Assembly: GCA_050123335.1 (NCBI GenBank)
Contig: JASFHH010000004.1
Coordinates: forward strand, 1 to 64,000
From: JASFHF01 sp050123335
Lineage (GTDB): Bacteria > Pseudomonadota > Gammaproteobacteria > UBA12402
Reading direction: 5' to 3'
Length of the DNA stretch: 64,000 nucleotides
Under the pieces are notes generated by a model. It was not told where the DNA came from. It saw only the letters and a list, made by a program, of their open reading frames with translations, and ran no database searches. Numbering within the stretch: position 1 is the first letter of the stretch; the number at the start of each line of letters is the position of its first letter. Shown here one piece after another: positions 35,501 through 41,850 of the stretch. The position numbers and the translations under genes were made by a program.

Positions 35501-35637
35501 TAAAAAAACATGGGATATTTGCCCCAAAGAAACAAAAGATCCCAAACAAAAATCCTGATAATATGAAATCAATACTGGAAAACGCATGGCGTGGTGAAAG
35601 TTATTATCAAAATTACTGGATGTGTAATCTCCTTTAG
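32551..35637 (+). CDS. Large protein with poly(A)-polymerase-like nucleotidyltransferase region
   Basis: 1028 residues, very Lys/Ile/Asn-rich. Residues 1-445 are helical with TPR-like stretches (KAIKSYQDAYKICKKI). A basic linker (about 448-495) follows. Residues about 520-840 resemble class II polymerases (PcnB/CCA-adding): IIGSAMLRHLYNKP then Asp542-Tyr-Asp544 for the GG..R..DxD head, TATITSIGWSYN for the RDFTINAL segment, FFGGLLHL, HNPTTTF, AYRIIYYAIAFGFEL for the DP.RilRa.rFa..lgF block, and LWHLVPLF. The RD and INAL residues are lost. A large effector-like protein is my inference. No ribosome site is clear. It is convergent with nagZ, one base apart. Confidence 0.7.
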   Translation: MLNGNYKVYLKLKECIKTNYTNIRSYKTLQLVETTKILQLTKQAIGFVRNYEIEFICNKKMIITSKIKPKIVIKINSRTRSTIISLPFKQQLIHLKPKIFISNTDCMLIGFILENVYAKHNKKNWKFGKEKKRRLVTHLMFVLFPCLNALLHQVAEFKSVDEALKIYDFIIENIAANYMKIGALVKKGMLQQYVLRKNDKAIKSYQDAYKICKKINCYDLIFVLTCLYPIFHNSKNLPLKIWFPESLHKIICKKLNKHFGPYLKSQIALLVTGFTKEENIELKIFIVRIYECYIKYAILNKIKLSNKLLHKFYLTQHRTHGLSLEDLFDLAVSKNNFLIALALYDEENKLNPANIDFYIKFIIFTIDQNQTIIANKLLNKLSEYSKAVESSKYAIIFYLLNGNAKQAKKCKFGNISNLELITINNYLGKKVAKNLKIILNKIESKINTVSKKNKHNKRNKKRKIKKKRKQQKKLFMKADEKQQTMKPKTKIEKKPPTPIYIPGSKINPEIIEIIKAIQNKCPVIMIIGSAMLRHLYNKPPTDYDMLVGCNLDEIKLFIPKKYSVTFIEGEHPHLVVKYGKNKTVDINTLIYKTMVVICKRIDYQTTKKLYQTIFRLVDRFIVLMCIDNGKLTMIDIIWFDDRTNNIRFQQITKKHKSKLFNKLWNSYIQQLKKRKKNTIYKFFIKNHIITVHIAKLFEVTDIEIPLKRYLRGGTATITSIGWSYNQKENVFYTKDDFFGGLLHLKSKKVVLIHNPTTTFNQSPEKAYRIIYYAIAFGFELKEKTLKSLQKRKDLLFKKPYAPHPNTIYKYIKKLLLEDGAATIKYINSNKLWHLVPLFKLPNSKFPTERDIIFYIECFTELRKAVRNIQQIKEEIIIPAILLYPNIHEALKTFTMILQQSRCWRTFYSVVHNLIINEEYFKPFKAAANFFAAIDTIRHVIVYRNASIPKKSDISKKLTIETKLLLKGFEIAYDKKPKIPKTEIIKKHGIFAPKKQKIPNKNPDNMKSILENAWRGESYYQNYWMCNLL

Positions 35638-35638
35638 C

Positions 35639-36766
35639 CTATGATCTCACTACAGCTACCGACATAAAATATTCCCTCTTTAAAGTCATAATTCTGTTAT
35701 ATGATAAATTTATTCTTTGTTCTGATATAACCCCTTGCTTAATAAGTTGGTTGACAATCTGTATAACTTTTTGTGCAATATGCGGTTGATATTTGAGTTG
35801 ATTGCCAAATAACAAAATATCAGCGCCCGCTTTTATCGCCAGTTTTACTGTGGTTTCTAAATTATATTTATCAGTGATAGCCTGCATTTGTAAATCATCA
35901 GTTATTACAATTCCTTTAAAACCTAACTTATGACGCAAAAGTTTCGTAATAATTGGATATGAAATAGATGCTGGGTGACCTGATGGATCCAGAGAATAAT
36001 TAACAATGTGCGCGGCCATGATTAAATCGCAAGCTTGATTTGTATCAATCAATTTTTTATAAGGAGTTAATTCTTGTGACTGCCAAGTATTAGTAACATC
36101 GACAAAACCTTTGTGCGTATCACCAGTTGAGCTGCCATGGCCAGGAAAATGTTTTAAAGTGCATAAAATGTGGTATTTTTTATAAGTATTAGCAAATATT
36201 GCTGCGCGATTAATCACATTGCTTGGGTCTTTGGAAAAACTGCGTCCCAATTTACCGATTATAGGATTATTAGGATTTATATTTAAATCAACAACCGGAG
36301 CAAAAGCTAAATCAATCCCTTCACTATTTAAAGTTTTTGCCATTAATGTTGCGTACTTTTTTGTTACTGATAATGGTTGTGAACCTAAATATTGTGCGCT
36401 AACTGTTTTAGGAAAACCGTATGAAGGTTTCAGCCTAGTTCCTGCAGTTCCTCCCTCATAATCAATACCAACAAACAAAGGAACCGCAGTATAACTTTGT
36501 AATTGCTTAACAAGGCGTTTTAATTGATAAGGACTTTTTATATTATTATCGAAGGTTTTAGTTTTGTAATTGTAATCAAACAAAACTACTCCTCCAATTC
36601 GTTCTTTTATTATATCTTGAACTACAGGATCATTTTGATGCAATGTGCTGCCATTAAAACCAATCATAATCATTTGACCAATTTTTTGATTTAAGCTTGG
36701 TTTAGCACTAACCGGCAAAATAATAAAAAAACAAATCACCGCAAAAAAAATTTGAAATTGTTTCAT
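35639..36766 (-). CDS. nagZ: Beta-N-acetylhexosaminidase NagZ-like (GH3), exported
   Basis: Cleaves N-acetylglucosamine from muropeptides in peptidoglycan recycling. GH3 signatures: IGGVVLFDYN, FVGIDYEGG, FAPVVDLN, LKHFPGHGSSTGDTHKG with the catalytic His-Asp pair, and nucleophile Asp in GIVITDDLQM. Unlike the cytoplasmic enterobacterial enzyme it has a signal peptide (IFFAVICFFIILPVSA), so it works in the periplasm. ATG 36766 directly before the signal sequence is preferred over a GTG at 36784. Its 3' end is duplicated at 32235-32402. Confidence 0.93.
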   Translation of the reverse strand: MKQFQIFFAVICFFIILPVSAKPSLNQKIGQMIMIGFNGSTLHQNDPVVQDIIKERIGGVVLFDYNYKTKTFDNNIKSPYQLKRLVKQLQSYTAVPLFVGIDYEGGTAGTRLKPSYGFPKTVSAQYLGSQPLSVTKKYATLMAKTLNSEGIDLAFAPVVDLNINPNNPIIGKLGRSFSKDPSNVINRAAIFANTYKKYHILCTLKHFPGHGSSTGDTHKGFVDVTNTWQSQELTPYKKLIDTNQACDLIMAAHIVNYSLDPSGHPASISYPIITKLLRHKLGFKGIVITDDLQMQAITDKYNLETTVKLAIKAGADILLFGNQLKYQPHIAQKVIQIVNQLIKQGVISEQRINLSYNRIMTLKREYFMSVAVVRS

Positions 36767-36823
36767 AATATATACCCATTTCACTTCAAGATGCGAATTA
36801 CATTAAATAAAACCACTTAGTTT

Positions 36824-36935
36824 GTTTTTGTGGTAACTACCGCGCATGCAAGACCTATGTTCTATTTTAGTTGTGTAGATGAGCGGTTACTCGTAATTTT
36901 ACAAAACAAACAAATTGTAAAATTACGAGTTCCAA
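36824..36935. repeat. Dispersed repeat, copy 2, with covarying hairpin
   Basis: Homologous to 2232-2342. Hairpin arms are 36889-36902 and 36917-36930 with a 14-nt loop, the same geometry as copy 1, with two compensated base-pair changes. It ends at the maf stop codon, so on the minus strand the hairpin directly follows maf and precedes nagZ. No T-run follows. Confidence 0.8.
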
Positions 36936-37520
36936 CTAATATTTTTTGCATTCGGCATCCTCAAGCAATTTTTTGGTCAATTTTAATGGTAACCCTTTAA
37001 CACTATCAACCCCACCAACAACCTTCTTAATATGCGGATTTAATTTTTTGTTTTTATCTTCGACCTGAAATCCTCCGGCGCATTTAAGAAAATCCGGATT
37101 ATAGGCTAATGTTTGAATATCATCTTCTGAAATATCATTAAAATAAACCTTAGCTATATCTATTGCAAAAACTCGATGTTTATTTGATGTGTTAGTTACT
37201 GTTACAGCAGTTATCGTGGTTGCGACATTGTTTGAATAACAACGTAAAAAATAAGCAATTTCCTCTGCATTACACGGCTTTTCAAAAATCTGGTCATTGC
37301 AAACAACCACTTGATCTACGGTAATTAACAAAGCATCTGTTGAAATTTTTTGTAGTAAAAAATCTGCTTTGGCATTTGCAATAGCTAATGCTAATTCTTT
37401 TGGATTATCGCGGCGTATTTTTTTTTCATCAATATTTGCAGTCATTACTTCAAAAACAAAACCAGCTTCTTCTAAAATTCGTTTTCTTTGGATAGAGGCT
37501 GAACCTAAAATTATTTGCAT
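36936..37520 (-). CDS. Maf/YceF-type nucleotide pyrophosphatase
   Basis: House-cleaning enzyme that hydrolyses non-canonical or modified nucleoside triphosphates. The N-terminus ILGSASIQRKRILEEAGF is the Maf signature (usual form LaSaSprR), followed by ANIDEKKI, ALLITVDQVVVCNDQIFEKP (TaDTvV..dg...gKP equivalent) and CAGGFQVED near the C-terminus. 194 residues is normal. The fit is to the YceF/YhdE/Maf group, subtype not decided. Confidence 0.9.
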   Translation of the reverse strand: MQIILGSASIQRKRILEEAGFVFEVMTANIDEKKIRRDNPKELALAIANAKADFLLQKISTDALLITVDQVVVCNDQIFEKPCNAEEIAYFLRCYSNNVATTITAVTVTNTSNKHRVFAIDIAKVYFNDISEDDIQTLAYNPDFLKCAGGFQVEDKNKKLNPHIKKVVGGVDSVKGLPLKLTKKLLEDAECKKY

Positions 37521-37590
37521 TAATAAATTTCCATTTATGTTTAAGTTTTGTTAGAACTTCGTTCTTCTATTTTGTATGAAGTATCATATT

Positions 37591-38283
37591 CTAAGCGCCA
37601 AAGCTGCAAATTATACCGATAGTTGCAGTTACTACGGATGCTACAGATTTATTTAAACTGTGTCCAATATTTGATGTGCTGCGTGCTTGCAAGATAGAAT
37701 CAGGTTTGACCCCAAATATATAGTCTGCCATAACAGTTACCCCAAAATTTTTATTAAAATTATAGCCGGCCCCTAAAGCAACTTTAGGTAATATCTTGGC
37801 TCTATCATTGGATAAATCGGTATAATTCACTTGATAATAACTACCTTTTAGGTTTTGTGATACGTAAGCAGCCCCTGCTTTACCAAAAATATTCCAGTTA
37901 GTATTAGTCAAATTATATAAAGCAACTCCCATTAAATGAATATTATAGCCTTGATATTTCCAGTGAATTGTGCTGCCATCAGTAGAATAAAGTTTATATT
38001 TATTGTTCTGATAATAGTTATAGCCTAACTCGGGTCCCAATTTTAACCCAGATATACTAGATATGTTCCATAGATATCCAACATATATGTTGGCAGAAAA
38101 ACCGCCGAATTTTTCACTGTAAGATTGAGCTTGATTTTTTACTGTGCTGGGTAATTTTGCAGTATACATTTTACCAACACCTGCGCCAATGCCAGCATAC
38201 CACTTAGATGGTACTGCAGCAAAAATGGTAGTTGTGAAGATTAAAATAGCAATTGTGCTAAAAGTTAAAAATAAATTTTTCAT
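37591..38283 (-). CDS. Outer-membrane beta-barrel protein
   Basis: 230 residues with a signal peptide (about 1-22, ending TIFAA). The mature protein has alternating strands typical of an eight-stranded OmpA/OmpW-like barrel: KWYAGIGAGVGKMY, GFSANIYVGYLWNI, KLGPELGYNYYQ, NWNIFGKAGAAYVSQ, KVALGAGYNFNKNFGVTVMA, ending in Ala after Phe-Gly rather than a terminal Phe. Similar proteins are abundant in the Legionellales. It is preceded by the decarboxylase gene on the same strand, 48 bases away. Confidence 0.82.
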   Translation of the reverse strand: MKNLFLTFSTIAILIFTTTIFAAVPSKWYAGIGAGVGKMYTAKLPSTVKNQAQSYSEKFGGFSANIYVGYLWNISSISGLKLGPELGYNYYQNNKYKLYSTDGSTIHWKYQGYNIHLMGVALYNLTNTNWNIFGKAGAAYVSQNLKGSYYQVNYTDLSNDRAKILPKVALGAGYNFNKNFGVTVMADYIFGVKPDSILQARSTSNIGHSLNKSVASVVTATIGIICSFGA

Positions 38284-38330
38284 TTTTATTTTCTCATAAA
38301 TAAACGTAAATTTTAAAGACTGCTGCGCAC

Positions 38331-39518
38331 TTAAGAAAATTTGGCAAATTCTTTTGCGACTTTGTGTAATTCGTTTACAAATTCATCAATTAAATTTTGA
38401 GTGAAATGTCCAGAAACAACGACGCTTGCTTTGTTCCCTTCTAATTTTAACTGCCAATATTCAATAAATTGCAAATTCATTGGAAAATTATTAATAACAA
38501 TAATTGTTGAATTTGGATTCGAAAATGCATCAATACCTATTTCCTTTAATTTTGATACAGCATATTTGGTTAATTCCATACGTCGTTTGGTTTCTGCACG
38601 CATGCCTGTTATTCCACCAGCGCGAACCAATCCATCCATTGCTCCTATCGAAATTAAACCGCTTCTTGAACTAGCTGGAATATATTTTGTTTTATCTGCT
38701 TCAGCCATGATGTAACCAACACTTCGTTCCATAAATAAAGGTTTATTAACTAAAAATACAGAATTAGGCACTGGCGCTCCCCAAGCTTTGTATGGACTCA
38801 CAGCTAAAGAATGGATCGGTAATGCTGCAAAATTAATATCCGCAGTTTCTTTCAAAAATGGTAAATAACTACCATGCAAAGCAGCGTCACAGTGAATATA
38901 CCGATCTGTAATCCCCGCTTCATCTAAACGCGCGATAATCGTTCGAACATTATCAATTGCACCAGTCATAGTGGTGCCTAAAGTAATTACCAAAATAACC
39001 GGTTTATCTTTATCGATGGCTGACATTAAAGCATCAACATTCATCTCACCATTTTGATGTACAGCAATCTCTTTCTGATGCGGCATTCTTAATTCATCAA
39101 TCAAATTTGGTATTCCAAAATGCGCTTCTTTTGAAAAATAAACAATCCCATCTGGAAATTTATTTCTGGCAACCAAAAGCGCGCTACGATTGGATTCATG
39201 TCCTCCACTTGCTACATATCCCCAACAATCTTTACCTTTATATAAATCCATCATAAAGTTAACTACACCTCTTTCAATATTCCGGGCGTTTGCAGCATAC
39301 GGAATAATAGGAGGCATAAGAAAAGGATCTGGACCTTGTTGCCAATGATAAGCTAACAAGTTTTTAAATTTTTCCGAGCAATTTTCTTTTAAATTTGTGC
39401 TTACAGGATAACCTAACATGTATGGTGCACCAGCTTCTGCTCGCTGCAGCATTTCATCAAGCACAACATCCCATTCTTTTACAGAAGGAACCGATTGAAA
39501 CTCTTGCTGCGATATCAT
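38331..39518 (-). CDS. PLP-dependent decarboxylase, histidine decarboxylase-like (group II)
   Basis: 395 residues. Matches bacterial PLP histidine decarboxylases in GYVASGGHESNRSALLVAR, YFSKEAHFGI, ITLGTTMTGAIDNV and HCDAALHGSY (Asp211 binding the PLP ring nitrogen). The PLP lysine is Lys244 in AVSPYKAWGAP, where the family usually has His before Lys. Product would be histamine or a related amine plus CO2. A tandem 48-bp repeat lies just upstream. Substrate specificity is uncertain. Confidence 0.83.
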   Translation of the reverse strand: MISQQEFQSVPSVKEWDVVLDEMLQRAEAGAPYMLGYPVSTNLKENCSEKFKNLLAYHWQQGPDPFLMPPIIPYAANARNIERGVVNFMMDLYKGKDCWGYVASGGHESNRSALLVARNKFPDGIVYFSKEAHFGIPNLIDELRMPHQKEIAVHQNGEMNVDALMSAIDKDKPVILVITLGTTMTGAIDNVRTIIARLDEAGITDRYIHCDAALHGSYLPFLKETADINFAALPIHSLAVSPYKAWGAPVPNSVFLVNKPLFMERSVGYIMAEADKTKYIPASSRSGLISIGAMDGLVRAGGITGMRAETKRRMELTKYAVSKLKEIGIDAFSNPNSTIIVINNFPMNLQFIEYWQLKLEGNKASVVVSGHFTQNLIDEFVNELHKVAKEFAKFS

Positions 39519-39550
39519 GACATCATCTCCTTTTTGCTAGTCTAACATTA

Positions 39551-39646
39551 TATTTCAAGTTGAAATTTACTCGATATATGGTATCCATTTCTTCATTGTA
39601 TTTCAAGCTGAAATTTCTTCGATATATGATACCCATTTCTTTACTG
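39551..39646. repeat. Tandem 48-bp duplication at the 3' end of the acyltransferase-like gene
   Basis: 39599-39646, containing the last codons and stop of the gene, is repeated in diverged form at 39551-39598 with no gap. The outer copy reads MKKWIPYIE then a stop in the same frame. It is the same kind of 3'-end remnant as at adk and nagZ but without cargo between the copies. Confidence 0.85.
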
Positions 39647-41471
39647 CTGCATCTAATTCCGACAAATCAATATTTGCCGAACTATTTGGCATCCATGAAA
39701 ACTCAATATTCTTGCGTGAAAATGCAATATGTGCACCAAATTTACTAACCGCCTCTAGAGTTCCACCAGGCCGTCCTATCATAGTAAAGTTTTTTGGTAA
39801 TTTGTGAAATGAAGTTAAAATATCCATAGAACCCGGAAGTCGTGCAGGACGAAAAAGATATGCTGCATAACCGCCTTCTAGTTTATTTCCAACTGACACA
39901 AAAAATTTACACAGCGCATCATACAATGCCCCTTCTGGTTTTTGCAAAAAATAAGTAGGAGACCAACCTTCCTGGGTTTTTTGAATAGTATTAGCATGAT
40001 AAGCAACAGCTTCTTTAAACAAATTAAACAATTCAGTATTAGTTAATTCCTTTTTAATAACAGCGGTTATAAATTCGTTAATTTTATGAGTCGGAATAAA
40101 TGTCCAGTCTAATAAACTTCCGGTGCTTGCCGCATCTTTTACCGTTAATGCATGTTTAAAGATAGGCAGTTTTTTTTGTGCATCAATGTCTCTAGCCGCT
40201 AACATTATTAATAATTGCATTGCAGCGTCTGGGTTAAGTTTACGCTTAATAAAAAACGATAAACCGATATCTAAGTTACAAATAGAATGTTGTTGGTGAA
40301 AATAAACTTCAGCAGCTTTTATCAAAGGTGATAATTCATTTTCTTCAACATCGAACTTTAATTTGCGTAATTGATAATTTTCCGCTTGTTTATAAGCATC
40401 GCCTTTTATTGGAACAGTGAAAGCAACATCCACTATCGTACTAAAAAGTGGACAAGCAGTATAAAGATTATCCCCTCTTGTATAGGAATTTATAATGCCA
40501 AGTTTACCAGTTGAGTTAACAACAAATTGCGTAGTTCCATACCAACGATTAGAAAAATTAGTAAACATTTCTTTAATTTGTTTTTCTCTGTTTCTAGTAA
40601 TATTTTCATTTTGATCTAAACAAACCACCAACAATGAATCGTCAATTAATTGCAAAAAACGTGCGTTTTCACTCCTCTTTTCAAGTTCTTTACGCACTTC
40701 GTGGCAAAGTTTTCTTGGTGCAGCAGTAATACTTCCAAGTGCACCACGATAATTATTATCTTTACAATCCGAAATAATAGCTTCTAAATTAGATTGTAAC
40801 AATTCAGCAGATAATATTTTGCCATCATCATGAATTACCGATAAATAATAAGCATGACCATTAACTAAAATTGTTACATGCCTTGGTTGTGAAGCTGAAT
40901 GTATAGTATTTCCGTGGTCAGTTGTAATAACGGTATGTCCAAAATAATGCCCCTGGTTTTCCCAAGTAAGTGTTACACCATCATATGTCATGCTTTTTTT
41001 TTGATTTAATTGCATATATATTTTGACAGCTGCATAAATTACAGTTGCAGCCCTTTCTGTTTGTGAAAGATTCCTTAGATCATCTTTAAAAATACCTATT
41101 ACATCTAATGTTACTAATGGATTAGGTGATTTCAATCGTGATATAATTTCAGCTTCGTAATTGTCAGTTTTTTTCAGAGCTTCTAAACGTTTAGCATAAA
41201 ACTCTTCTGTAAAAAAAGAATTAATAAAAATATTTTTTAGAAGCTGATTTACTTTATCAATTTTTTCACTGTTATCTAATGTTTTATTTTTGATAGCTTG
41301 CAATATCTCTTGCATAGGATTGATAACTTTTTCTAAAAAAATTTTATCTTCTTGCGCTTGCGTCTTAAAATCTTTTAGAAAATTCTGTATACACATTACC
41401 AGTTGTGACAAATTGGTGATACAACCAAGATCATTTTTTAACCAAATTTTTAACACTTCATACGAATTCAT
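39603..41471 (-). CDS. Divergent choline/carnitine acyltransferase-like protein, catalytic His replaced
   Basis: 622 residues, the length of eukaryotic carnitine acyltransferases. Family blocks appear in order: PRHVTILVNGHAYYLSVIHDDGK, FLQLIDDSLLVVCLDQN, NRWYGTTQFVV, the active-site strand GIINSYTRGDN, RKLNPDAAMQLLIMLAARD (usual form kLSPDa.qmalqlA), KHALTVKDAASTGSLLDW, and a late GRPGG...AVSKFGAHIAF block. The canonical EHSxxDG reads SYTRGDN: Tyr330 (codon 40484-40482) replaces the catalytic His. ATG 41471 follows GAGGAA. Cytoplasmic, no signal peptide. An inactive homologue or effector is possible. Confidence 0.68.
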   Translation of the reverse strand: MNSYEVLKIWLKNDLGCITNLSQLVMCIQNFLKDFKTQAQEDKIFLEKVINPMQEILQAIKNKTLDNSEKIDKVNQLLKNIFINSFFTEEFYAKRLEALKKTDNYEAEIISRLKSPNPLVTLDVIGIFKDDLRNLSQTERAATVIYAAVKIYMQLNQKKSMTYDGVTLTWENQGHYFGHTVITTDHGNTIHSASQPRHVTILVNGHAYYLSVIHDDGKILSAELLQSNLEAIISDCKDNNYRGALGSITAAPRKLCHEVRKELEKRSENARFLQLIDDSLLVVCLDQNENITRNREKQIKEMFTNFSNRWYGTTQFVVNSTGKLGIINSYTRGDNLYTACPLFSTIVDVAFTVPIKGDAYKQAENYQLRKLKFDVEENELSPLIKAAEVYFHQQHSICNLDIGLSFFIKRKLNPDAAMQLLIMLAARDIDAQKKLPIFKHALTVKDAASTGSLLDWTFIPTHKINEFITAVIKKELTNTELFNLFKEAVAYHANTIQKTQEGWSPTYFLQKPEGALYDALCKFFVSVGNKLEGGYAAYLFRPARLPGSMDILTSFHKLPKNFTMIGRPGGTLEAVSKFGAHIAFSRKNIEFSWMPNSSANIDLSELDAAVKKWVSYIEEISA

Positions 41472-41474
41472 CAC

Positions 41475-41850
41475 TATTCCTCTATTGCAAAATGCAAAAA
41501 ATGATAATTATTTTTAATCACGTGCTTATTTTTGACAGGTGCTTATTTTTGATATTTTTGAACTGTAATGATTCGTGATGGAACTTAATATAATAAATAA
41601 ATTAGTTTATTTCAAGATAAATTTTCCAGTAAAAATAGCAAAGAATATGCAACAATTCATTGATTAAACGAAACATTAATAGAAATCAAACAAAAGTAAA
41701 AATAAGGCCCAAGTCAAAATTGTATAGAAAACGCACAAGAAATCACGGTGTTATAGGCTTCAATACAGTTTGGTTAAAAAATCTGCACAAGTAATTTACA
41801 GTACATTTCTTGATTTAAATATGCTGGTTTTTAATCTATAATATAATTTT
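41475..41850. other. 376-bp intergenic region between divergent genes
   Basis: AT-rich. It contains a 14-bp direct repeat GTGCTTATTTTTGA at 41522-41535 and 41539-41552. It presumably holds promoters for the acyltransferase-like and sensor genes; no gene or known operator seen. Confidence 0.45.
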
